Positions 1 through 5,662 of a stretch of 24,862 nt of DNA are shown here, one piece after another. How positions within the stretch are numbered: the stretch's first letter is position 1; each line of letters begins with the position of its first letter. The DNA comes from a virus. The stretch spans positions 1 to 24,862 of the IMG/VR virus record IMGVR_UViG_3300009488_000074. The stretch is one strand, 5' to 3'. The notes beneath the pieces are model-generated. The model saw only the letters and a list, made by a program, of their open reading frames with translations. It was not told the DNA's origin and did no database searches. The translations under genes were made by a program, and so were the position numbers.

Positions 1-1
1 A

Positions 2-331
2 AGTGATGCGTATATACAGGCGTTTTCACGAGGTGAATTGCCTGTACTTATCGGGCACCCTGCGAGCATGGGTCATGGAATTGATGGGCTACAGGATAAC
101 TGTTGCCACATCATATTCTACGGCATCACATGGAATTTGGAGTACTACCTACAAACCATCAGGCGAGTCTGGCGTCAAGGTAACGAAGCCGCGCACGTTA
201 TTGTTCACCGTATCATTGCAGAGGGTACGTTGGACGAAGTAGTCGTGGACACTTTGTATGAAAAGGGTGCCACGCAAGAGACCTTCCTTAGTGGGGTTGA
301 CACGTATGCTAAAAAGACCGCTTGCGTGTGA
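2..331 (+). CDS. SNF2-family DNA helicase, C-terminal fragment (5' end outside window)
   Basis: The reading frame is open to the left edge, so only the last ~109 residues are present. They match the end of the second RecA-like domain of phage SNF2/DEAD-type helicases. The segment GHPASMGHGIDGLQ corresponds to motif V, and the segment around TIRRVWRQGN, with paired arginines before a WRQGN, corresponds to motif VI with its arginine finger. After this comes the usual family tail (VIVHRIIAEGTLDE, then a short helix). Such enzymes use ATP to translocate on or remodel DNA during phage replication or recombination. The gene lies at the head of the plus-strand early/metabolic region and ends just before a promoter-like sequence. 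The family call is good; the exact role cannot be judged from the fragment. Confidence 0.85.
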   Translation, partial: SDAYIQAFSRGELPVLIGHPASMGHGIDGLQDNCCHIIFYGITWNLEYYLQTIRRVWRQGNEAAHVIVHRIIAEGTLDEVVVDTLYEKGATQETFLSGVDTYAKKTACV

Positions 332-350
332 AGAGGCTATGTGGTATACT
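322..350 (+). promoter_or_regulatory. Sigma70-like promoter before the 143-aa gene
   Basis: A TTGCGT box (322-327) and a TATACT box (345-350) are separated by exactly 17 bases. The -10 box has five of six consensus bases and the -35 box about three of six. It overlaps the end of the helicase gene and lies 40 bases before the ATG at 391, placing a start near 357. The 391 gene has a strong ribosome site (AAAGGAGAG) and its own terminator, which fits a separate transcript. It is a sequence match only. Confidence 0.5.
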
Positions 351-390
351 CTAAGAGCCACCTGGCAAACTCAACGAAAGGAGAGGCACA

Positions 391-822
391 ATGCCCGAAG
401 CATCCCGAGCTACCAAAGACCCGAGCGCCGCCGAAGAGGGCGCGAAAGAGCGCAAGCAGCGAGGCTCCCCCAACTTCCCGTTGGACGGCAAGATCACTGT
501 GCGCGTGGACTCCAACCCCAAGCGCGTCGGCTCCAAGGCCCACGCCCGTTTCGCTCTGTACAAGACGGGCGATACCGTGGAACAGTTCATGAAGAAGGGC
601 GGCACCTACAGCACCCTGAAGTGGGACACGGAGCACGGTTTCGTTGCCATCAACGAGACGCCGGAACAGCGCAAGGCATGGGAAGCCGACCAGAAGGCCA
701 AGGCGGATGCCAAGGCCGCGAAGGCCAAGGCCACTGCCGAAAAGAAGGCTGCTGCCGACGCCAAGAAGAAAGCCGCCGCCGAGGACAAAAAGACCGAAGG
801 CGGCACTCGCGCCAGCGCGTAA
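391..822 (+). CDS. Small basic phage protein with Ala/Lys-rich tail, unknown function
   Basis: This 143-residue protein has two parts. Residues ~25-92 form a compact, probably folded domain (key runs KITVRVDSNPKRVGSKAH and FALYKTGDTVEQFM, then LKWDTEHGFVAI) of a type I recall from other phages and prophages as hypothetical. Residues ~93-143 are a low-complexity, highly charged helix of Ala and Lys, resembling histone H1 or HU tails, which could bind nucleic acid (inference). Codons are strongly G/C-ending, unlike the downstream plus-strand genes and similar to the capsid gene, which suggests high expression. It sits between its own promoter-like element and a strong terminator hairpin, so it is probably monocistronic. 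The start at 391 follows AAAGGAGAG at good spacing. Function is not known to me. Confidence 0.8.
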   Translation: MPEASRATKDPSAAEEGAKERKQRGSPNFPLDGKITVRVDSNPKRVGSKAHARFALYKTGDTVEQFMKKGGTYSTLKWDTEHGFVAINETPEQRKAWEADQKAKADAKAAKAKATAEKKAAADAKKKAAAEDKKTEGGTRASA

Positions 823-848
823 CCTCCTCCCTGGTTCGCGCTGCACTT

Positions 849-878
849 CCCCGCCCCCTCGTGGGGCGGGGTCATTTT
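849..878 (+). terminator. Rho-independent terminator after the 143-aa gene
   Basis: A perfect 9-bp GC stem (CCCCGCCCC at 849-857 and GGGGCGGGG at 863-871) with a 5-base loop is followed by TCATTTT. It lies between the stop at 822 and the next ATG at 890. The T-run is short, so termination may be partial, allowing some read-through into the modification operon. Confidence 0.7.
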
Positions 879-889
879 CGAGGTGACCT

Positions 890-1672
890 ATGCGAATATT
901 TATTCCGACCTATGGGCGTTCGGGACAGCAGACTACGTTTGATGTCTTTGATGGCTACCTGCAATCTAAGTACAAGCCGACTCTAATCGTACAAGCACGT
1001 GAGTCACACCTGTATTCCCAGTACCCTCACATCGCACTGCCTGCTGGCATTGAAACTATATCGCCCACGCGCCAGTGGATTCTTGATATGTTCAACGGTA
1101 AGCTGCTCATGCTTGATGATGACCTGTTATTCTACAGGCGTAGGGAAGATGACCGCACCAAGTTTCGCAAGCTAACCAATGAAGATGTACTATTCATGTT
1201 CACTTGTTTAGAAGACATGTTGAACAACTTCGTGCATGTGGGCATGATGGGGCGCGAGGGCGGGAACCGCTACACGGAAGAGACTAAGGAAGTGGGGCGT
1301 ATGATTCGAGTGCTGGGATACCAGACGGAGGTACTCAAGCACCACAACCTGAAGTTTACGGATATTCCGCTTATGCAGGACCACCACATGAATCTCAGCT
1401 TACTGAAGCTCGGGTACCCCAACTGTATACTCTCAGAATTTGTCAACAATCAAAAAGGTGGTAGTGACGCCCCCGGTGGGTGCAGTCACTTCCGTACACC
1501 TGAGCTATTGGCTGACGCAGCCCGCCGACTGGAGGAACTGCACCGGCCATTCGTTAAGGCTGTGGAAAAAGAAACCAAGACTGCCTGGGGCGGGGGCACC
1601 CGCATTGACACTCGCATACAGTGGAAGAAAGCCTATGAACACGGCAGAGCAGCGAATAGCATACTGGATTAA
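890..1672 (+). CDS. TET-associated-type glycosyltransferase (TAGT-like), DNA base glycosylation
   Basis: A 260-residue GT-A-like glycosyltransferase that resembles the TET/JBP-associated glycosyltransferase family found in phages with hypermodified bases. The N-terminus MRIFIPTYGRSGQQTT is the nucleotide-sugar binding strand/loop. TRQW (60-63) precedes the core strand LMLDDDLLFYRRR, in which D76-D78 form the metal-binding DxD-type motif. The segment GMMGREGGNR (118-127) and the QDHHMNL segment (163-169, probable catalytic-acid region) are family-like, as is GGCSHFRT near 196-203. The family is thought to add sugar to hydroxymethylated pyrimidines in DNA. The start follows GAGGTGACCT. The 3' end overlaps the next gene by 38 bases, so the two are probably translated together. 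The family call is fairly secure; the acceptor base (5-hmU or 5-hmC) is inferred from the neighbours, which point to 5-hmU. Confidence 0.75.
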   Translation: MRIFIPTYGRSGQQTTFDVFDGYLQSKYKPTLIVQARESHLYSQYPHIALPAGIETISPTRQWILDMFNGKLLMLDDDLLFYRRREDDRTKFRKLTNEDVLFMFTCLEDMLNNFVHVGMMGREGGNRYTEETKEVGRMIRVLGYQTEVLKHHNLKFTDIPLMQDHHMNLSLLKLGYPNCILSEFVNNQKGGSDAPGGCSHFRTPELLADAARRLEELHRPFVKAVEKETKTAWGGGTRIDTRIQWKKAYEHGRAANSILD

Positions 1673-2483
1673 TCACCGGTGGAATATACTGGTTAAGCGG
1701 GAGCGTGGGGACCCTAGACCATGGACAACGGACCGTATACTACAGGACTTTCGGTTCTGTAACGTACACAGGGAAAACGACAAGGTCACCAAGTGGATAG
1801 CAGAACATTGGCGTAACCCCAATGTGAAACATGAAAACCTTATCCCCGCTCTGGTGCTGGCGCGGATGTTTAACTTGCCTGACACACTTCAGGCGCTGGG
1901 GTTCCCACACTTTTGGGATGTTGAAGATATGGCCTTTGGTTTGAAAGACCGTCGGGCCTGTGGTATTAAGATATTCAACGGTGCGTACCTCATCACTACC
2001 TGTGGTGTGAAGATGGATAAGATAGACTATGTATTCCGGGTGGCTGATGATACACGCAATTCAATGGTCAGCATACAACCAGAAAATACTCTGGAACACT
2101 GGCACCGACAGCTAACTCAGGTCAAGGGGCTAGGTAGTTTCCTGGCAGCACAGGTGATAGCTGACCTTAAGAACACACCTGGACACCCGCTACAGGAGGC
2201 TCCAGACCGGCTCACGTGGTGCGCCCCTGGCCCTGGTAGCCTGCGCGGGCTTGCGCGGCTCGAGAACGGGCGTAGGCCGTCTAAGAAGGCATTCTTAAGG
2301 GTGGCGCAGGCTGCACGCCAGCGGGTTGTCCCCCTGCTGGACCCCATGCCTGAAATAGACATGCAGGACTTTCAAAACTGCCTGTGTGAGTTTGACAAAT
2401 GGGAGCGTACATACTTTGGAGAATCAAAACCCAAGCAGCGATACGACGGAAGGCACCCTGACAGTACGAACCCAATACCATGA
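1635..2483 (+). CDS. HhH-fold thymine hypermodification protein (5-hmdU DNA kinase helical / aGPT-pyrophosphorylase-like)
   Basis: This 282-residue protein looks like the helical, DNA-glycosylase-fold proteins of thymine hypermodification pathways (aGPT-pyrophosphorylase / 5-hmdU DNA kinase helical domain group). The FRFCNVHRENDKVT segment (39-52) matches the family signature with F, N-V and R-E-x-D. VKGLGSFLAAQVIADL (163-178) is a helix-hairpin-helix followed by the Asp position (D177). APGPGSLRGL (197-206) matches the conserved GPGS-RG loop. I see no Walker A (GxxxxGKT/S) motif, so the P-loop kinase partner of known 5-hmdU kinases is not fused here. Members act on 5-hydroxymethyluracil in DNA, as kinase accessory or by transferring amino groups at the activated base. 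The ATG at 1635 lies inside the glycosyltransferase gene, after GGAAGAAA. Exact chemistry is unknown. Confidence 0.7.
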   Translation: MNTAEQRIAYWINHRWNILVKRERGDPRPWTTDRILQDFRFCNVHRENDKVTKWIAEHWRNPNVKHENLIPALVLARMFNLPDTLQALGFPHFWDVEDMAFGLKDRRACGIKIFNGAYLITTCGVKMDKIDYVFRVADDTRNSMVSIQPENTLEHWHRQLTQVKGLGSFLAAQVIADLKNTPGHPLQEAPDRLTWCAPGPGSLRGLARLENGRRPSKKAFLRVAQAARQRVVPLLDPMPEIDMQDFQNCLCEFDKWERTYFGESKPKQRYDGRHPDSTNPIP

Positions 2484-2493
2484 CGGGAGGGTA

Positions 2494-2631
2494 ATGGCTG
2501 TCCTGAATATACCAGAAGGACCACCCACCTGGATACAGATCTTTGGCTGCCTGGAAGACGCTGAAGTATTTTGTGAGGACCACAACCTGGAGTTCATAGA
2601 TAATGTCAGCACACCAGATCAGCAGGAATAA
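2494..2631 (+). CDS. Small hypothetical protein (45 aa)
   Basis: A short ORF sits between the hypermodification protein and the thymidylate synthase homologue. I chose ATG 2494 because GGGAGGG lies just upstream with good spacing, and because this start avoids overlap with the previous gene. The same frame is open further upstream to a GTG at 2386, giving 81 aa, but that start has no ribosome site and would overlap the previous gene by 98 bases. The protein is acidic and has no motif I recognise (MAVLNIPEGPPTWIQIFG..., ending in EDAEVFCEDHNLEFI). Its end overlaps the next gene by 29 bases. Confidence 0.5.
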   Translation: MAVLNIPEGPPTWIQIFGCLEDAEVFCEDHNLEFIDNVSTPDQQE

Positions 2632-3577
2632 CGTCAACGAGAATTACCCCGATGGGCTGTGGTGGCTCAAGACTGCCGGCGAGATGCAGGACAGTCGTAA
2701 TGGTAGAGTCATTGTAGCTCCTGGCCCTGTGCTCAATGTCTACCACCGCCCACGTGAACGTGTGTTATTCTCTGAGGTACGTGACGCCAACCCGTACTTT
2801 CACTTTTTCGAATCACTATGGATGCTGGCTGGCAGAAATGACCTAGCCTATGTGAAGCACCTGCTTCCCCGTATGGCAGAATACAGCGATGACGGTGTAG
2901 TGCTTCAAGGTTCGTACGGGTACCGCTGGCGACGTAATTGGGAAGAGGACCAGCTGTTTACTATCATAGACCACCTAGAAAAGGACCCTGAAAGTAGGCG
3001 GGCTGTCATACAGATGTGGGACCCTAGTGACTTACGTGCTCCTGGGAAGGACGTTCCCTGTAATACTCAGCTCTTTATAAGCGTTCGAGGGGACTTGTTA
3101 GACATGACTGTCACATGCCGCAGCAACGACGCAATCTGGGGATGCTATGGGGCCAATGTCGTACACTTCAGTTACCTACAAGAGTTCTTGGCCTGCGCGT
3201 TGAAAAAGATGGTCGGTAAGCTGTATCAATTCAGCAATAACTTCCACGTGTACCCTGAAATGCCCAGGTTTGAAAAACTGTACGCCCACCCCTCATCTAC
3301 GAATTACTATTTAGGGGAGGCCGTGTCGCCCGGCCCCCTCTTATTCCAAGGTGACTTTCAAAATTTTCTAATGGAACTAGAGGACTGGCTGGACACCCCC
3401 ACAAGCTCAAGTAGCTATCCCTTTTTATCTGGGGTAGCATACCCTATGTGGCTAAGTTTCACTAACCACAAGCAGGGCGAAAGGGAAGGCGCCCTTGAAT
3501 GGGCAGACCAAGTAGACGCTCCGGACTGGCGTCTGGCCTGCAAAGCCTGGTTGGAGCGTAGATATGCCAGCAAATGA
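2603..3577 (+). CDS. thyA-like: Thymidylate synthase-family enzyme, probable dUMP hydroxymethylase or thymidylate synthase
   Basis: A 324-residue protein of the thymidylate synthase / pyrimidine hydroxymethylase family, which adds a one-carbon unit from methylene-tetrahydrofolate to C5 of dUMP or dCMP. Visible landmarks are: E70 in FFESLWMLAGRND (catalytic Glu equivalent of E. coli E58), GSYGYRWRR (103-111), the phosphate-binding pair R132-R133, the nucleophile C153 in the VPCNTQLF segment, the R173-S-N-D176 motif, N185 after GCYGA (equivalent of N177, which selects uracil over cytosine), and the SNNFHVY segment near 236. Asn rather than Asp at the base-recognition site points to dUMP. The neighbouring genes make hydroxymethylation to 5-hmdUMP more likely than plain methylation, but sequence alone does not decide this. 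Start ATG 2603 overlaps the previous ORF and has a weak ribosome site. Confidence 0.85.
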   Translation: MSAHQISRNNVNENYPDGLWWLKTAGEMQDSRNGRVIVAPGPVLNVYHRPRERVLFSEVRDANPYFHFFESLWMLAGRNDLAYVKHLLPRMAEYSDDGVVLQGSYGYRWRRNWEEDQLFTIIDHLEKDPESRRAVIQMWDPSDLRAPGKDVPCNTQLFISVRGDLLDMTVTCRSNDAIWGCYGANVVHFSYLQEFLACALKKMVGKLYQFSNNFHVYPEMPRFEKLYAHPSSTNYYLGEAVSPGPLLFQGDFQNFLMELEDWLDTPTSSSSYPFLSGVAYPMWLSFTNHKQGEREGALEWADQVDAPDWRLACKAWLERRYASK

Positions 3578-3845
3578 CGAACAGGTAGGTGGCACTCATT
3601 ATAAAGGCCAGCCCATTGAACATTGGGATTTTGCCTTGATGCATGACATGCCGTACATGGAGGCACAAATATTCAAGTACGTGCTGAGATGGAAACAGAA
3701 GAATGGCATCTCTGACCTACGGAAAGCACAGCATTTTCTGCGCAAGCTGATTGAGTGGAACACTCCCACAATTGACGCAGCCAACAGGGAAATGAACCCT
3801 GACAGCGGGGAGCCGCGAGGCCAGGGTTATGTCAACCAAGACTGA
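3564..3845 (+). CDS. DUF3310-type protein (phage nucleotide-metabolism associated)
   Basis: A 93-residue protein of the DUF3310 type. The family signature is clear: GGTHYKGQPIEHWDF at the N-terminus, then IFKYVLRWKQKNGISDLRKAQ with the KY-x-x-R and KxG-x-x-DL-x-KA pattern, then a final helix (FLRKLIEW). Such proteins are common in phage replication/nucleotide modules and are sometimes labelled nucleotide kinase-like, but I know of no firm activity. The gene overlaps the thymidylate synthase homologue by 14 bases, with GGAG just upstream of the ATG, so coupled translation is likely. Its position supports a role in nucleotide supply for the modified genome (inference). Confidence 0.8.
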   Translation: MPANDEQVGGTHYKGQPIEHWDFALMHDMPYMEAQIFKYVLRWKQKNGISDLRKAQHFLRKLIEWNTPTIDAANREMNPDSGEPRGQGYVNQD

Positions 3846-3853
3846 GGTGCAAC

Positions 3854-4138
3854 ATGAACACAAGGGTATACATAGCGATGATGATACTGGTGGCTGGATA
3901 CATGGTTACCAACTCCCAGCCCAAGATGGATCCGGCCACCGGGCATTACATCTGGTGGCTCAACAATGAATTAACCCGCGTGGGCGTTGAAGCCCGCCAG
4001 TGGAAAGACATGGCTGAGGATATGGTGCGCGAAGTGGAGTGCATCCCCTTGGTAGGCGGAAAGGAGAACCGCAGGTTTAACAGACATGACGACCCGAGTA
4101 CCACAGTTAACGACCCTGAAAGGTATTGGTACTCATGA
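3854..4138 (+). CDS. Hypothetical protein with N-terminal membrane segment
   Basis: This 94-residue protein starts at 3854 after a clear GAGGTG ribosome site, 8 bases after the preceding stop. Residues ~5-20 (YIAMMILVAGYMV) are hydrophobic and could be a signal anchor or signal peptide. The rest is polar, with a Trp/Tyr-rich segment (HYIWWLNNELTRVGVEARQW) and a charged C-terminus. I recognise no family. The stop is followed directly by the structured non-coding segment at 4148-4250, so the gene probably ends a transcription unit. Confidence 0.6.
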   Translation: MNTRVYIAMMILVAGYMVTNSQPKMDPATGHYIWWLNNELTRVGVEARQWKDMAEDMVREVECIPLVGGKENRRFNRHDDPSTTVNDPERYWYS

Positions 4139-4147
4139 TTAGCGTGT

Positions 4148-4250
4148 CCCCCGTAGGTTGCCGGGGGAGGGGAGGTCGCACAAGCGACAGACAACCTCCC
4201 TGCCTTTGTGGCGGAGTTGCCGGTCCCGTTGCAGCGACCAACCGGCTTTT
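4148..4250 (+). ncRNA. Structured intergenic RNA: three consecutive hairpins, the last terminator-like
   Basis: About 115 bases between two small genes hold three hairpins in tandem. Stem 1 is CCCCCG (4148-4153) with CGGGGG (4162-4167). Stem 2 is GGGAGGT (4170-4176) with ACCTCCC (4194-4200), enclosing a small inner stem CGC/GCG around an ACAA loop. Stem 3 is GCCGGT (4219-4224) with ACCGGC (4241-4246), followed by TTTT. The layout could be a small RNA, an attenuator or a cis-regulatory leader for the gene at 4254; I recognise no known riboswitch class. I see no protein-coding signal here. Confidence 0.45.
4219..4250 (+). terminator. Terminator-like hairpin just upstream of the 78-aa membrane protein
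   Basis: GCCGGT (4219-4224) pairs with ACCGGC (4241-4246) around a 16-base loop that can pair further in part; the stem is followed directly by TTTTAT. It ends 4 bases before the ATG at 4254. A terminator this close to a start codon would limit or gate expression of the downstream genes. Confidence 0.5.
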
Positions 4251-4253
4251 ATC

Positions 4254-4490
4254 ATGAAGATGTACCAGCAAGAACACCTGCACCGCGTCATGGATGTAGC
4301 GGAGTGGATAAATAAGAACTCTTGGTGGGCCGTCATTATAGGTGGCGTTCAAGTTATAGTGGGTGCCATCTTAGAAGACCAAGCTGTCACCTGGGCGGGG
4401 GGAGCTATAGTCACAATAGGTACCCTCATGACTTTTGCTGTAAGTGGGACACTCATGTACGTGCGCTGGAGGAAAAGAATGTGGAAGTAA
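4254..4490 (+). CDS. Small two-TM membrane protein, unknown function
   Basis: A 78-residue protein with two likely transmembrane helices (about residues 22-40, NSWWAVIIGGVQVIVGAI, and 47-71, with AGGAIVTIGTLMTFAVSGTLMY) and a basic C-terminus (RWRKRMWK). The short polar N-terminus carries MKMYQQEHLHRVMD. Start ATG 4254 is chosen because the upstream in-frame sequence lies within RNA hairpins and is not protein-like; ATG 4260 is an alternative. No good ribosome site is visible for either. It could be a holin-like or superinfection-related membrane protein, but the recognisable holin is elsewhere (5183-5662). Its end overlaps the 2OG oxygenase start by 10 bases. Confidence 0.6.
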   Translation: MKMYQQEHLHRVMDVAEWINKNSWWAVIIGGVQVIVGAILEDQAVTWAGGAIVTIGTLMTFAVSGTLMYVRWRKRMWK

Positions 4491-5050
4491 AACCTGGCAG
4501 TTTCATCTACGAGTTTCCCCAAACGCTGAGTCGACCTTTTTGCGAGGGGGCCATATCTAAATTTGAGCTTGACCCCAATAAAGAAGTCGGCAGGTTTGGG
4601 GAGGGCACCCACGACCCCAACTTCAAAGCATCCACTGACCTTACTGATATCTCTAACCGTGCGGAATGGCAAGTAGAGGGTCAAGCATTTCTTGACTCAG
4701 TTACTGAAATCTTTGCATGGTTCCAAGAATTTGTGGGCAATGAGGACCAGTTCGACTACCCTGGCTGTAGAATACAGCGAACCGAACCTGGGCAGAAATA
4801 TGAGTACCATGTGGACACCGGCCCGGTGCCCGGAATAATCAACAGGATGCTGGCACTTATCTGGTACCTTAACGATGTAGAGGAGGGTGGGGAAACAGAG
4901 TTTTTACATCAAGGAATTAAAGTGCGACCGGAGGCTGGCAAGCTAGTGGTCTTCCCACCGTACTGGACTCACCCCCACCGTGGACTAACCCCTGTGTCTG
5001 GGACAAAGTACATCTGCACCACCTGGCTGCGGGTGAAAATGTGGTGCTAA
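4481..5050 (+). CDS. 2-oxoglutarate/Fe(II)-dependent dioxygenase (prolyl-4-hydroxylase-like)
   Basis: This 189-residue protein has the double-stranded beta-helix dioxygenase signature. H110-V-D112 in KYEYHVDTG is the HxD iron motif, LALIWYLNDVEEGGETEF (124-141) is the typical P4H core with the WYLND and GGETEF runs, H166 in THPHRG is the distal iron ligand, and K176, ten residues later, is the expected 2-oxoglutarate salt bridge. Members hydroxylate proteins or small molecules using O2 and 2-oxoglutarate; the sequence looks like the P4Hc group and not TET/JBP. GTG 4481 is chosen because GGAGG lies eight bases upstream, and it overlaps the membrane protein gene. As the last plus-strand gene it may belong to the modification operon, but the substrate is unknown. 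Confidence 0.85.
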   Translation: MEVKPGSFIYEFPQTLSRPFCEGAISKFELDPNKEVGRFGEGTHDPNFKASTDLTDISNRAEWQVEGQAFLDSVTEIFAWFQEFVGNEDQFDYPGCRIQRTEPGQKYEYHVDTGPVPGIINRMLALIWYLNDVEEGGETEFLHQGIKVRPEAGKLVVFPPYWTHPHRGLTPVSGTKYICTTWLRVKMWC

Positions 5051-5182
5051 CCCTTTGTTTTTACAGGGGTTTATAGGTAGGACGGCCTGTACGCCACCAG
5101 ACCGTTCCGTTATGGTACCCTTGCCTGGTACCCTACCGCCCTATAGAAGTACGGTCTCGAAGGCTCTGACGGCTCCGTTTTG
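5051..5182. other. Convergent intergenic region with nested inverted repeats
   Basis: This gap lies between the converging stop codons of the dioxygenase and the holin. TATAGGTAG (5072-5080) can pair with CTACC...CCTATA (5133-5145, with a 4-base bulge). GGTACC at 5114-5119 and 5127-5132 form a hairpin with a 7-base loop. AGACCGT (5099-5105) pairs with ACGGTCT (5151-5157). No long T-run follows any stem, so a classic intrinsic terminator for either strand is not obvious; the structures may still limit converging transcription. Confidence 0.4.
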
Positions 5183-5662
5183 CTACTTCTTACCCGTTTG
5201 GGCCATTCTACTGCCAAACCACCAGAGGACTGCGCTTGTCGCCAGATAAAGAACTGTGGCTACAATCTGCTCCTGCATTTCCATGTTGTTTGTGGCATGC
5301 GTGAAGAATATGGTGCCCATGAGCACTACCAGTATGAGCGTCAGGAGGGGGCGCATCAGTCCACGTACCACATCGACAAAGACTATCCAGCCGCTGTCCC
5401 CCGTGGACCATCGCTGGCCTGCTTCACGGTAGCTGGCTTCAAGACCACGCCATGCTGCTTCGGCTTCCTTACCCTCCTGTTTCTTGGACTCTATTTTGAG
5501 CGCTACCTCTGCCTCCTTGTCCATGTGCTTGAGTTCCATATCCATAATGGCAAGCTCTTGTGCGTGTTCCTGTTTGTTGGTGAAGTATTTCATCACCCCG
5601 CTGAGGGCGGTGCCAATCAGGCCGGTGGCCCCGCCCGTGAGCAGACCTAGTATGATATCCAC
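5183..5662 (-). CDS. Holin, three-TM type
   Basis: A 159-residue protein with three hydrophobic segments: residues ~3-24 (IILGLLTGGATGLIGTAL), ~101-120 (MRPLLTLILVVLMGTIFF) and ~133-150 (IVATVLYLATSAVLWWFG). A long charged coiled-coil-like stretch (~28-80) separates the first from the last two. This layout, with RPLLTL in the second helix and a WWFGSR end, matches the 3-TM holins of podoviruses and gene transfer agents. Holins form holes in the inner membrane to trigger lysis. The gene starts with GTG, sharing one base with the stop of the DUF5675 gene (TAGTG), so it is translationally coupled. It is the last gene of the late minus-strand operon. Confidence 0.75.
   Translation of the reverse strand: MDIILGLLTGGATGLIGTALSGVMKYFTNKQEHAQELAIMDMELKHMDKEAEVALKIESKKQEGKEAEAAWRGLEASYREAGQRWSTGDSGWIVFVDVVRGLMRPLLTLILVVLMGTIFFTHATNNMEMQEQIVATVLYLATSAVLWWFGSRMAQTGKK

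Noticed and set aside
258-986. A plus-strand ORF of 242 codons overlapping the helicase end, the 143-aa gene and the glycosyltransferase start
   Set aside because: Its Arg/Gly-rich product is a typical frame shadow of the GC-rich 143-aa gene, and it runs through the terminator hairpin.
2386-2493. GTG start at 2386 for the small ORF before the TS gene (81 aa)
   Set aside because: No ribosome site precedes it and it would overlap the hypermodification gene by 98 bases; ATG 2494 has GGGAGGG upstream. The longer form cannot be fully excluded.
4170-4246. Possible tRNA or tRNA-like cloverleaf
   Set aside because: The stems do not form a cloverleaf: there is no T-loop GTTCGA-type box and no anticodon arm of the right size; independent hairpins plus a terminator fit better.
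4158-4253. Upstream ATG at 4158 for the two-TM protein
   Set aside because: The added 32 residues are encoded by the hairpin region, are Arg/Ser/Cys-rich, and look like non-coding sequence.
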